Program-made: the position numbers and the translations under genes
DNA from: Pseudoalteromonas atlantica
Lineage (GTDB): Bacteria > Pseudomonadota > Gammaproteobacteria > Enterobacterales > Alteromonadaceae
DNA: 64,000 bases
Direction of reading: 5' to 3'
Assembly (NCBI GenBank): GCA_007988745.1
Contig: BJUT01000003.1
Coordinates: forward strand, 84,347 to 148,346
In this document: positions 37,934 to 46,239 of the stretch, piece after piece
How positions within the stretch are numbered: the first letter of the stretch is position 1
How the letters are laid out: the number at the start of each line of letters is the position of its first letter
The notes under the pieces: model-generated
The model's database searches: none
Told to the model about the DNA's origin: nothing
What the model saw: only the letters and a program-made list of their open reading frames with translations

Positions 37934-38672
37934 AACGTCTCTTATATTTATGCCATAGTAAAACAGGTGAACGAAGCAGCATGCCAAAAAATAAACGCGT
38001 ATGTAACCACGAAATACGCACATTATCTTGGAGTGGCTGGAAGTGTGACAAGCCATTTTCTGGGTAAATAACCTGGCTTGGTAAAAAAACAAATGGAACG
38101 TTGCGCCAATATAACCTAACCAGTATTTCTGGATCAAAGTCCATACGCTTACCGAGATTAACCTCACTTATAAGCTTATTAGTCACATTTAAAGGGTAGA
38201 CTCTAAAACCACACATTGAGTCCACAATTTTAAAGCTGAGCGTTTCTATCCATACCCACACATGGGTCAAATAACGTGCTAAGTAACGGTGCTTGGGAAC
38301 CGATTCATCATACACTGGGCAACAACTAATTAATGCCTGTGGGTGTGTGTTTGAAAGCTCAATCAACTTTTTGATATCTGATAAATTATGTTGCCCATCT
38401 GCATCTACTTGTATTGCATGGCTATAACCTTGCTCATACGCGCAGCGCAATCCTGTTTGTACCGCACCGCCTTTGCCTTCATTTTGCTCATGCGATATAA
38501 GAGTGAGGTGGGCATATTTTTTCTCAAGAGTAGCAAAAAGAGATTTAGCCTGCACACTACTGGCATCATCAACCATTATTATTGGCAGCGTATACTCAGT
38601 TAACGTTGCAAGTACTTCATCAATAACACTTACATGATTAAAATTAGGTATAACAATACAAAAATTATTCAT
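37923..38672 (-). CDS. Family 2 glycosyltransferase (N-terminal half of an ApeJ-like pair)
   Basis: A 249-residue GT-A glycosyltransferase: FCIVIPNFNHVSVIDEVLATL, VDDASS, GKGGAVQTGL, and the DXD-type QVDADGQHN. A C-terminal region YWRNVPFVFLPSQVIYP and RLFFGMLLRSP completes the GT2 fold. Likely adds a sugar to the lipid anchor of the polyene. I start at the ATG at 38672, eight bases inside the preceding dehydratase gene; a GTG nine bases further up is also in frame. Confidence 0.85.
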   Translation of the reverse strand: MNNFCIVIPNFNHVSVIDEVLATLTEYTLPIIMVDDASSVQAKSLFATLEKKYAHLTLISHEQNEGKGGAVQTGLRCAYEQGYSHAIQVDADGQHNLSDIKKLIELSNTHPQALISCCPVYDESVPKHRYLARYLTHVWVWIETLSFKIVDSMCGFRVYPLNVTNKLISEVNLGKRMDFDPEILVRLYWRNVPFVFLPSQVIYPENGLSHFQPLQDNVRISWLHTRLFFGMLLRSPVLLWHKYKRRYGR

Positions 38673-39030
38673 CTGTATCACTTTTAAACACTATACGCCC
38701 TGAGGCGTGTTGGCCTTTATCTGATTGATACGAAAAGCCATACTTACCGCCAGGCTTTTCTTCAACAGTTAATTTAATTGTTAGACCAGGGGTAATAACA
38801 ACCTGAAACTTAAGCACTTCAATATCTTTTACTTCACGTTTAACATTAAAGTATTTTCGCATGGCATTTACGGCCCAATCGAGCTGCACTACACCTGCTA
38901 AAATAGGGCCTTGACTAAAGTGACCTTTAAAATAATCTAAACTTGGCGGTATAAAAAGCGTTAGGCAATGACTCTGTGTTGACGATACACAGTTAACAAG
39001 TTCAGGCTTTGTGTTAATCAGCTTTGACAA
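38665..39030 (-). CDS. Hot-dog 3-hydroxyacyl-ACP dehydratase (ApeI-like)
   Basis: A 121-residue FabA/FabZ-like protein: HCLTLFIPPSLDYFKGHFSQGPILAGVVQLDWAV, whose FxGHF..xPILAGVVQ pattern is the dehydratase signature. In polyene synthesis it works with the second dehydratase at 28760-29215. It overlaps the acyl-activating gene by 17 bases. Confidence 0.85.
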   Translation of the reverse strand: MSKLINTKPELVNCVSSTQSHCLTLFIPPSLDYFKGHFSQGPILAGVVQLDWAVNAMRKYFNVKREVKDIEVLKFQVVITPGLTIKLTVEEKPGGKYGFSYQSDKGQHASGRIVFKSDTDE

Positions 39031-40384
39031 AAAGAGACTCCAATACTTTTAAATTTATTTTAGCTTGCGTGTTGTAGGGTAATTGATTTAGAAAACGCCA
39101 TTTTTTAGGCGTACAGATCCCTTCAAAACGATTCAATGTATGTGTTTTTAAAAGCGTATTAGTCGCTAACTTTCCATTGGCGTTTAAATATGCTTGTCCT
39201 TTATGTGTAAGCACTATAACAGCGCCTAATACTAAACGTTTCCCATTTAGCGTTATTACTTTAGCTTCCTGTACCCACTCACTTTTGCATAAATGTAGCT
39301 CTAGTTCGTCAAGGCTTAAGCGTTTTTCTTCAAGCTTTATAATACGGTCAAAACGACCTAGTAATTCAAATTGGCCATTTTGAAATAATGTACCTCGGTC
39401 ATCTAATAAATAGTTTGTTTGCTCAACTAAAGGCGAATTCAACACTAATCGTTGTTCAGAGGTACTGTGTAATGTGATCCCTAAAAATGGCTGCCAATGA
39501 CTAACGTTCTCTAAAGACACAACCTGACGATATGCAATTCCGCCAGTTTCGGTGCTGCCAAATACTTGAGTAATGGGTTTATTTAGCTGTTTATTTAAAG
39601 TGACAGCGTCTTCATTTTGAAGCGGCCCACCGGATGAGAAAACCCACTGTAAATGTGACTTTTCTTCTATTAAAACGTTATCTTGATGCAGCCGCTTTAG
39701 CTGTGCCGGACTGGATATAAACACGGCCTGTGTAATTGTTTTAAGTTTAGTAGCAATATGCTCGGGGTAGTTAAGCAAGTCTGTATCAATTATGTGGTTA
39801 TTGCTAAGCGGCCATAACACTCTAAATAACAAACCGTAAATATGCTGATGCGAAACACTGGCAATAAATACAGGGTTACGTTTTAAAGCAAACGTACTGT
39901 TGAGCGTTTTTATCTCTTTATTAAGCACTCGCCACGATTTAAAAATAGGCTTAGCTTGACCTGAAGAGCCAGAAGTATAAAAAACAAGGTTACCTTCACT
40001 CGGCCAAGCAATTTTATTGAACGGTGTGTAGTTAGGTGTAGTTGTTAAATTACCAATATTTTCAAATGGCGTAGTCGCATGCTCGACCAAATCACTATCG
40101 CCCAAATAGTAAGGGGTTTGCTCTAAAAGCGCATTGAGTGTTTCGCTTTGACCATTAGGCGGTAAAATTATAGTCCAGCCTTTATGCGCCAATGCAAAAA
40201 GGTTTACAGCAAAATCATAGCTACTACTGTTGAAAAGCACTGCCGATGCTTTAGTAGGCGATTGCGGAATTTTAGCCAAAACTTGATTAATATCATTAAC
40301 AAATTGACGCTCAGATAACGCTGAGCCATTATGACTAAATCGAATATTTATGCTTGCGTTATCTAAAGTATTAAACACCTGCAT
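39014..40384 (-). CDS. Acyl/aryl-activating AMP-forming ligase (ApeH-like)
   Basis: A 456-residue ANL-superfamily enzyme. The P-loop LVFYTSGSSGQAKP and VFGSTETGGIAYR are present, and the C-terminal LPYNTQAKIN carries the conserved lysine. It would activate the aromatic starter acid as an adenylate and load it on an acyl carrier protein. Slightly shorter than CoA ligases, as in the APE family. It overlaps the neighbouring genes by 14 and 17 bases. Confidence 0.85.
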   Translation of the reverse strand: MQVFNTLDNASINIRFSHNGSALSERQFVNDINQVLAKIPQSPTKASAVLFNSSSYDFAVNLFALAHKGWTIILPPNGQSETLNALLEQTPYYLGDSDLVEHATTPFENIGNLTTTPNYTPFNKIAWPSEGNLVFYTSGSSGQAKPIFKSWRVLNKEIKTLNSTFALKRNPVFIASVSHQHIYGLLFRVLWPLSNNHIIDTDLLNYPEHIATKLKTITQAVFISSPAQLKRLHQDNVLIEEKSHLQWVFSSGGPLQNEDAVTLNKQLNKPITQVFGSTETGGIAYRQVVSLENVSHWQPFLGITLHSTSEQRLVLNSPLVEQTNYLLDDRGTLFQNGQFELLGRFDRIIKLEEKRLSLDELELHLCKSEWVQEAKVITLNGKRLVLGAVIVLTHKGQAYLNANGKLATNTLLKTHTLNRFEGICTPKKWRFLNQLPYNTQAKINLKVLESLFVKAD

Positions 40385-40937
40385 TCCTTTTTACTTTTTT
40401 CCTTACTAACCACTCTACTGCAAATAAAACACCCATAATAATGTATGCAATAAAACCGTTATAAAATGCCCACACATCAAGACTTGTAAACACACTAGTG
40501 TATAACGCTATACTGGCGTTAAAAACAAAAAAAACGCACCATATTTTAGTTACATTTTTAGTGTACGAAATGGCTCTTTTATCAAGCTTTGGCTCAGTGA
40601 TACGTGCAAACGTTTCTATGATACTTGGACCTTTATAAAGCGAGTAAGCAAAAACAAAAAACATAACAGTATTTACAATAACCGGATAAAGCCGAATACC
40701 AAAATCACTGCCCATCGTTTTAGATAAGCCAATAGCTAAAATTCCAAGTAATGAGGCTGGCTTTATCCATGGCATTTTAGCTAATAAAGGCTTGCTTAAC
40801 CAAAGCCTTATTATTAACAGTGTTAATAAAATCATAGTGAGTAAATAACTGTTGAAACGTGTCAGCCCTATATAAACAATGAAAGGGTAACAGGTTAAAA
40901 AAATCATTATTAACGCTGTTAAAAATGCCTTAAACAT
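40371..40937 (-). CDS. Multi-pass membrane protein (ApeG-like, COG4648)
   Basis: A 188-residue integral membrane protein with five to six hydrophobic segments (FLTALIMIFLTCYPFIVYIG, SYLLTMILLTLLIIRLWL, YPVIVNTVMFFVFAYSLY, GFIAYIIMGVLFAVEWLV). Conserved in aryl-polyene clusters but of unknown function. Starts two bases after the second acyl carrier protein. Confidence 0.75.
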   Translation of the reverse strand: MFKAFLTALIMIFLTCYPFIVYIGLTRFNSYLLTMILLTLLIIRLWLSKPLLAKMPWIKPASLLGILAIGLSKTMGSDFGIRLYPVIVNTVMFFVFAYSLYKGPSIIETFARITEPKLDKRAISYTKNVTKIWCVFFVFNASIALYTSVFTSLDVWAFYNGFIAYIIMGVLFAVEWLVRKKVKRNAGV

Positions 40938-40939
40938 GC

Positions 40940-41185
40940 TTATTTAACGAGCTTTTCTATTTCAGATACAACATCTTGCACAGTGCGAACTTGTTTAAAT
41001 GCGTCAGGCTCAATTTTCTTACCTGTAATTTCACGTAACTTAACAACTAAATCTACAGCGTCAATACTGTCTAAGTCTAAATCTTCGTACAGGTTAGCTT
41101 CTAAAGAGATATCTTCAGCATCTATTTCAAATTCATTTTCTAAAATGCCGTGTAATACATCATAAATTTCAGCAGCGGTTTTCAT
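40940..41185 (-). CDS. Acyl carrier protein (ApeF-like)
   Basis: An 81-residue ACP; phosphopantetheine serine S40 in DLDLDSIDAVDLV. Highly acidic helices. One of two ACPs, 22 bases after the first. Carries the growing polyene chain. Confidence 0.92.
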   Translation of the reverse strand: MKTAAEIYDVLHGILENEFEIDAEDISLEANLYEDLDLDSIDAVDLVVKLREITGKKIEPDAFKQVRTVQDVVSEIEKLVK

Positions 41186-41207
41186 TATTATTCCTAGTGT
41201 GTGTTAA

Positions 41208-41465
41208 TTAAGTACGTGATTGTTCTATAAATTGCGCTAAAGAGTTAACACTCGCAAAATGCGCTTTAGTTTGTTCTGAATTTGCATCAATTTTTACGTC
41301 AAATTCTTTTTTGATAGCAAGCCCGAGCTCTAGCGCATCAATGCTATCTAGCCCTAAACCATCTACAAATAAAGGCTCGTCGTCTTTTATATCGGCAGTG
41401 GTCATATCTTCAAGATCTAGGCTCGAAATAATCAATTGTTTAATTTGTTGTTTTAATTCACTCAT
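41208..41465 (-). CDS. Acyl carrier protein (ApeE-like)
   Basis: An 85-residue ACP; phosphopantetheine serine S41 in GLGLDSIDALELG. It overlaps the acyltransferase gene by four bases (ATGA). The two ACPs differ in the DSL flanks, suggesting different partners (starter versus extension). Confidence 0.92.
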   Translation of the reverse strand: MSELKQQIKQLIISSLDLEDMTTADIKDDEPLFVDGLGLDSIDALELGLAIKKEFDVKIDANSEQTKAHFASVNSLAQFIEQSRT

Positions 41466-42247
41466 ATATAGCTAAGCTCTTTTGTAAAGTATTGTTGTAA
41501 GCCTTTCGTAAGCTGGCGGGACTGTATTGCAGGTACGTCGCTTGTATAAATAATATCGCTTTTGAAAGAATGTGGTGCTAGTTGCATAGAAAAATGCGCT
41601 TGGTATGGGGCTACTTTGTACCAAGGCGTCCCTTTAGTTAACGTATTAGGTTTCATTTTAATCAATACGGTGGTTATAGGGGCATGACATCTAAGGGCTA
41701 TATTTGCAGCCCCTCTTTTAAATTTAAGCGAATTATGAGGTACTGAACGTGTTCCCTCAGGAAAAACAATTAAGTTATTCCCTCTTTTTAGTGTTTGCTC
41801 GCATTCTTTTAATAATTCTTGCGGGTCTTCATTGCTTATATAACCTGTACTTTTTATCACACCACGCATAAAAGGGTTTTTAAAAAGGTGTGCTTTTACA
41901 ACGCAATCAACATTTTTAATAACCGATATAAGTACCACAACATCAATAAGTGATGGGTGATTAGCCAAAACAAGCTCGCCTTTCAAATTAGCTAAATGGG
42001 CTTTATCTTTAATATGAAAACGGATAGCGCCAGTATAATGCATTAAAGCGACAAAAAATTTAAAGCTATAATGCACTACCGTACGCGCATCTTCTTTTTG
42101 CTTTACAGGACAGCGTTGAAATAAACGTTGAACGGGGAATAGTAGTAAGGCTAAAAATAGCCCACCCAAACCAAATACACTAAAACAAAGGCCAGTGGCT
42201 ATAATGCGCCAAACAAGGCCTATTACTCTTATTATTGTATTAAGCAT
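41462..42247 (-). CDS. 1-acylglycerol-phosphate-type acyltransferase (ApeD-like)
   Basis: A 261-residue PlsC-like enzyme: N-terminal membrane helix (ATGLCFSVFGLGGLFLALLLF), HX4D motif H97..D102 (LANHPSLIDVV), and FPEGTRS. It probably acylates a glycerol-type lipid, the anchor for the polyene. It overlaps the chain-length factor gene by eight bases. Confidence 0.88.
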   Translation of the reverse strand: MLNTIIRVIGLVWRIIATGLCFSVFGLGGLFLALLLFPVQRLFQRCPVKQKEDARTVVHYSFKFFVALMHYTGAIRFHIKDKAHLANLKGELVLANHPSLIDVVVLISVIKNVDCVVKAHLFKNPFMRGVIKSTGYISNEDPQELLKECEQTLKRGNNLIVFPEGTRSVPHNSLKFKRGAANIALRCHAPITTVLIKMKPNTLTKGTPWYKVAPYQAHFSMQLAPHSFKSDIIYTSDVPAIQSRQLTKGLQQYFTKELSYI

Positions 42248-42935
42248 AGTGTGTTAACAACCAACCATTAGCACTGGCGCTTTGTTTGTTAAACATTGCT
42301 TTAGCAAGCTCTAAACTTAAAGGAGTAGTTGTTTGTTCGCTATTGTTAGTGGCTTGTTTAGTTAAACTAAAATGAGCTTCTTTTTCTGTAGCTAAACGTA
42401 TAACTAACGCAATAGAATGTGTTATTTGTGCCTCATCAACAAATGTTGTGTACGGCTCTGGGAGTGACTCATCTGTATGCACAAGTAATATATGTGGTTG
42501 TTTATACTCAACCAACTTTATATATGCTTCAATCAAAGCGCAAGCAAAGCTATCCTTACCCGCTGCGATAGCGTTCATAGGTTGGGTGTTACCGCTAATA
42601 ATGCTATACATACCAATCGCAGCGTTGTGCACACTTAAACCAAAGCCTGTCGGAGATAGAGGTTGTTTCTCACCAAGCTCTCCTAATAAATTAGCTGTTT
42701 TATGGAAATCGCCATGGCGTGATGAAAAAATAACAGGCATGTTTTCATACCCTTTATCATTTGTAACCTGGTGCGCAGTATGTAAAACCATTTTTACAAA
42801 TGGTGTCATTCTTCTGCGCTGCATTGCAGGTACCCAACTTAATGTAATTGGTGATGAGTCGTACCAATTTTCATAGGGGCTTTGTCGCTGTTCAGGCTTA
42901 ATCCATGTAGCGAGTTGTTCAACAACAAATTTCAC
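42240..42935 (-). CDS. Ketosynthase-like chain-length factor (ApeC-like)
   Basis: A 231-residue truncated ketosynthase-like protein (Ketoacyl-synt_2 type) with VIFSSRHGDFHKTANLLGEL and GFGLSVHNAAIGMYSI. The active-site Cys position is not a Cys, as expected of a chain-length factor that pairs with an active ketosynthase. It is the first gene of the polyene cluster. The start is a GTG at 42935 and lacks a clear ribosome site; no ATG nearby gives a sensible protein. It lies 119 bases downstream of dapA on the same strand. Confidence 0.8.
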   Translation of the reverse strand: MKFVVEQLATWIKPEQRQSPYENWYDSSPITLSWVPAMQRRRMTPFVKMVLHTAHQVTNDKGYENMPVIFSSRHGDFHKTANLLGELGEKQPLSPTGFGLSVHNAAIGMYSIISGNTQPMNAIAAGKDSFACALIEAYIKLVEYKQPHILLVHTDESLPEPYTTFVDEAQITHSIALVIRLATEKEAHFSLTKQATNNSEQTTTPLSLELAKAMFNKQSASANGWLLTHYA

Positions 42936-43015
42936 AAATAAACGTTATTTAGTAAGTAAGGGGGCGAGAATTTTACCGATATTAGCAATAAAAGTAAAAT
43001 ATTCATTAAATAAAT

Positions 43016-43045
43016 GCCAGCACTTACTAACTGTTCAGCGCTGGC
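43016..43045 (-). terminator. Weak stem-loop between dapA and the polyene cluster
   Basis: Arms GCCAGC and GCTGGC with an 18-base loop, just after the dapA stop on the minus strand. Followed by ATTTATTT rather than a clean T-run, so termination would be partial. Confidence 0.35.
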
Positions 43046-43054
43046 TCATATAAC

Positions 43055-43972
43055 CTAAGAAAGCAAAGCAATATCACTTTGTTTTATACTCTTAGCTTTA
43101 TTGCCCACAATATCATCAACGTTAAGCTCGTTTATTAAGGCCTCGCCTTGTGCTTGTTGCTCATCGCTCAGTGGCACATACGGTAATCTAAATACGGGAT
43201 TTACCGCGCCTGTCATCATCATTGCGGTGTTTATTGCAATCGGGTTTGGCTCGCAGAATAGCCAGTTCATTAAAGGTTGTAATGAGGTATTTAACGCATC
43301 ATTTTTAGTATCCATTAACTGGCGGAACAACCCTGGTATAAGATTAGATGTGACCGATATAACACCGTGTGCATTGTGCGTGTGACGTGCATCGTGTGCT
43401 TCGTCATCGTTACCTGACCAACACGCAATGCCTTGCTGTTCGTAATGAGCAATACGCTCGTTACCACCACATTCTTTTACACCAATTAAATTAGGGTGTT
43501 TTGCTAATGGCTCAATAATATCAGGGGTTAAATCTTGCCCTGTGCGCCCTGCTACGTTGTAAATAAACGCAGGGCCAATATCCAGTACACGTTTAAAGTG
43601 CTCGTTAACACCAGCAATAGAAGTGCGGCCATAATATGGGTTAATTTGCAGCGCGGCATGCATACCACTTGCAAAGCCATACTTAGTGGCTTTAATAGCT
43701 TCGCGGGTATTATTGCTACCCGTATTCCCTACAATTACCAGCTTATCGCCATATTTATTTGCACTGTGCGCGATAAGCATTAAATGCTCTTCCCAGTTCA
43801 TTAGCTGGCCTTCGCCGGTTGTACCACCAACCACAATGCCATCTACACCCGCTGCAATTTGTATTTCAACGAGTTCATCGTACTTTGCTAAATCTATTTC
43901 ACCATTCGCTAAGTATGGGGTTTTAATGGCGGTAATTAAGCTTGCTTGTTTAATTTGTTCTAGGGTGCGCAT
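43055..43972 (-). CDS. dapA: 4-hydroxy-tetrahydrodipicolinate synthase (DapA family)
   Basis: A 305-residue class-I aldolase-fold enzyme condensing pyruvate with aspartate semialdehyde in lysine/peptidoglycan precursor synthesis. K166 (GVKECGG) forms the Schiff base; T51-T52 (GGTTGEG), Y138 and R143 (YNVAGRTG) match DapA. The usual Pro in the YNVPGRT motif is Ala. It is monocistronic and just upstream of the polyene genes. A second dapA in the genome would be common, so this copy may have a special role; other DapA-family lyases (N-acetylneuraminate, 2-keto-deoxy acids) are less likely given the conserved R143. Confidence 0.85.
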   Translation of the reverse strand: MRTLEQIKQASLITAIKTPYLANGEIDLAKYDELVEIQIAAGVDGIVVGGTTGEGQLMNWEEHLMLIAHSANKYGDKLVIVGNTGSNNTREAIKATKYGFASGMHAALQINPYYGRTSIAGVNEHFKRVLDIGPAFIYNVAGRTGQDLTPDIIEPLAKHPNLIGVKECGGNERIAHYEQQGIACWSGNDDEAHDARHTHNAHGVISVTSNLIPGLFRQLMDTKNDALNTSLQPLMNWLFCEPNPIAINTAMMMTGAVNPVFRLPYVPLSDEQQAQGEALINELNVDDIVGNKAKSIKQSDIALLS

Positions 43973-44144
43973 AAAAATTCATTATTTATAAAATTTGCGC
44001 TATTTGTAACATACTTGCAAGCATTTTTGCAGGCCTAAGCGAATAATAAACGTAAAATGGCTTGTGTTATTTAGTTTGATAATACAAAATACAAATACTG
44101 TACATTTAAACAGTGTTTGTGTTTTTAACTTTAAGCGAGCCATT

Positions 44145-44798
44145 ATGCGTTTATCTGACTACTTAGCCACTCATTTTTATAACACCGATGAGCTTTGCCA
44201 TGCTTTAAATATTGATGCCGAGCAACTAGATACATGGCAGCAGCAAAGTATTTTTCCTAAACCAAGTTATTGCATAAAAAGCCAATTAAGTTGCAGCTCG
44301 TACTCTGGTTTGTATGAATGTGAAGAGTACGATGACTATTACCCGCGCGGCTGTGTAAATTGGGGGCAAGGGCTAATAAAACAAAAAATAGAATCCTCTA
44401 GTAATGCCTTTAATTACTTTGCGCAGCAGTACACGGCAAGCCTGAGTAAACTTGCCCAGCAAGGCTTTAGTTTTGATGAAGAATTATTTGGCTGCGAAAT
44501 AGACGAGCATTTACAGCAAGTGTGGCAACAGTTTTTATGCAGCAAATACGGCGTACTGACACAAAACGGTTTAATTGACGAAATAGTATGTGTGGATATA
44601 GGCCGCTTGCTGGTAGACGATATTACTGAATTGCGCACTAAAGGGAGTTTAAACCAACAAGAGCGTACGCAGCTTCACCCCGCGATGAAATTACTCAATA
44701 AAGCATTAGGCCACGGTGCCGATCACGAAAAACAACACACATTACGTGCCCGTTACATAGATGCACTTATTTTAAAGTACGATTTATCGATTAAATAA
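44145..44798 (+). CDS. DUF6058-like hypothetical protein
   Basis: A 217-residue soluble protein beginning MRLSDYLATHFYNTDELCHAL, with a helix-turn-helix-like opening (NIDAEQLDTWQQQSIFPKPSY) and a Cys/acid-rich stretch (YECEEYDDYYPRGCVNWG). It resembles a family annotated DUF6058 'natural product biosynthesis' in gammaproteobacteria; function is unknown and my recall of that name is not certain. GCGAG upstream supports the ATG at 44145. Divergent from dapA. Confidence 0.55.
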   Translation: MRLSDYLATHFYNTDELCHALNIDAEQLDTWQQQSIFPKPSYCIKSQLSCSSYSGLYECEEYDDYYPRGCVNWGQGLIKQKIESSSNAFNYFAQQYTASLSKLAQQGFSFDEELFGCEIDEHLQQVWQQFLCSKYGVLTQNGLIDEIVCVDIGRLLVDDITELRTKGSLNQQERTQLHPAMKLLNKALGHGADHEKQHTLRARYIDALILKYDLSIK

Positions 44799-44915
44799 AA
44801 TGGCTGAGGTTTTAATACGAGGTGGGTATTTAAAAGACTAAGTAACGCAAATGGCGATGTAAGTTTACGCCGCCACTGTATTTTACTCATTAACTAATAT
44901 TAAGAGTGCTTTTTA

Positions 44916-45203
44916 CTAGCCGATGGTGTTGTACACATCAATATTACTGCTTGTTACAAGCCCGGTAACTTGGGTACCAAATGCTTTGTAGTGAGGCTCT
45001 TGTTTATGAGCTTCAAAGTGTTCTTGCGACGCCCACTGCTCACTTACAAGGTACTCGGTTTTGTCTGAGTCACGTTTAACCGACAACTCGTAACGCAAAC
45101 AACCCACTTCTTGACGTGAATACTTTTGCAGATTTTCGAGCGCAGTTAAAACAACCTCTGCGTCGATATTTTTGCTCGCTATAGTGGCAATTACCGTTAA
45201 CAT
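44916..45203 (-). CDS. Antibiotic biosynthesis monooxygenase (ABM) domain protein
   Basis: A 95-residue ABM-domain protein of the YgiN/quinol-monooxygenase type: MLTVIATIASKN, VLTALENLQKYSRQEVGCLRYEL, EQWASQEHFEAHKQEPHYKAF. Acts as a dimer, often on quinols or as a cofactor-free oxygenase. AGGA upstream supports the start. It lies 65 bases after the aldo-keto reductase gene and may share its transcript. Confidence 0.85.
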   Translation of the reverse strand: MLTVIATIASKNIDAEVVLTALENLQKYSRQEVGCLRYELSVKRDSDKTEYLVSEQWASQEHFEAHKQEPHYKAFGTQVTGLVTSSNIDVYNTIG

Positions 45204-45268
45204 ACGGAGTCCTTTTAAAAAAATAAAGGTGCAGCTTTGCTACACCTAATGTTGTTTTGCGTATTTTA

Positions 45269-46084
45269 TTACTGATCCCACTGCGGCGCAAAATCAGGCG
45301 TAGCTTGGCGGTCGCCACAATCAAGTCCGTCAATACGAGCAATGTCTTCAGCGTCTAATTTAACATGGTCATTAAAGTTATCTTCTAAGTTTTTACGCTT
45401 AGTTGACGATGGAATGGTGGTCATGCCGTTGGCATTAATCCATGCAATAACTACTTGCGCTGGCGATGCCTCATGCTTATTAGCAATATCAATAATAGTT
45501 TGATCTTTAAGTACTTTACCAACTACAAATGGCATATACGCTGTAACGTGAATGTCGTGCTGGGCACAGAAAGCGCGTAGCTTAGTATTGGTTAAATACG
45601 GATGCACCTCAACTTGGTTAGTAAATATTTCACGCGAATCAAGTGTTTGCATTGCTTCGTTTAAGTTGGCAATAGTAAAATTAGATACGCCAATATGTTT
45701 TGTTAAACCAAGCTGCTTAGCTTTTAAAAGCTCCGTTAGGTACTCACTCATTGGTTCATCATTTGAAGGCGCTGGCCAATGAATAAGCAGTAGATCGACA
45801 GAGTCTACTTGTAATTTCTCAAGTGACTTTTCAACGCTGGCAATAAAGTCAGTTTTGTTAAGCTTATTGTTCCACACTTTGGTGGTTAAAAATATTTCGC
45901 TGCGCGGAATGTTACTATCTTTTATGGCTTGGCCTACTTGCTCTTCGTTACCATAAATTTGCGCAGTATCAATATGACGAAACCCCACTTCTAACGCCAT
46001 TTTTACTGAATTGTAGGCGGTATCGCCTTCTAAACGGAATGTTCCCATGCCTAAATCTGGCATTTCTATTACACGTTGTGTCAT
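45269..46084 (-). CDS. Aldo/keto reductase (DkgB-like)
   Basis: A 271-residue NADPH-dependent aldo/keto reductase. Catalytic tetrad D39, Y44, K69 and H102 (HIDTAQIYGNE, TTKVW, LIHWP). Length and blocks resemble 2,5-diketo-D-gluconate reductase B, a generalist methylglyoxal/aldehyde reductase. Substrate cannot be fixed from sequence. It is preceded by the MFS gene's terminator and followed by the ABM gene. Confidence 0.88.
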   Translation of the reverse strand: MTQRVIEMPDLGMGTFRLEGDTAYNSVKMALEVGFRHIDTAQIYGNEEQVGQAIKDSNIPRSEIFLTTKVWNNKLNKTDFIASVEKSLEKLQVDSVDLLLIHWPAPSNDEPMSEYLTELLKAKQLGLTKHIGVSNFTIANLNEAMQTLDSREIFTNQVEVHPYLTNTKLRAFCAQHDIHVTAYMPFVVGKVLKDQTIIDIANKHEASPAQVVIAWINANGMTTIPSSTKRKNLEDNFNDHVKLDAEDIARIDGLDCGDRQATPDFAPQWDQ

Positions 46085-46176
46085 GGCTCTATCCTTATAA
46101 AATAATCGGTTAAAAATACAAACTGTTTAAAGTTTTACGAAATACACCTTTTACTTCTTTTGTGTTGTCACCTAAA

Positions 46177-46214
46177 AATTTATGACCTCAATACAGGTAA
46201 TGAGGTCATAAATT
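46177..46214 (-). terminator. Rho-independent terminator of the MFS gene
   Basis: Fourteen-bp perfect arms AATTTATGACCTCA and TGAGGTCATAAATT with a 10-base loop. On the minus strand a TTTTT run follows. Confidence 0.8.
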
Positions 46215-46239
46215 TAAGTTTCAACCTTAACAGAATACT

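Noticed and set aside
37934-38167. Long N-terminal extension of the lipid-A-type acyltransferase
   Set aside because: The extension lies inside the glycosyltransferase gene in another frame and has no homology to acyltransferases; the ATG at 37933 is the sensible start.
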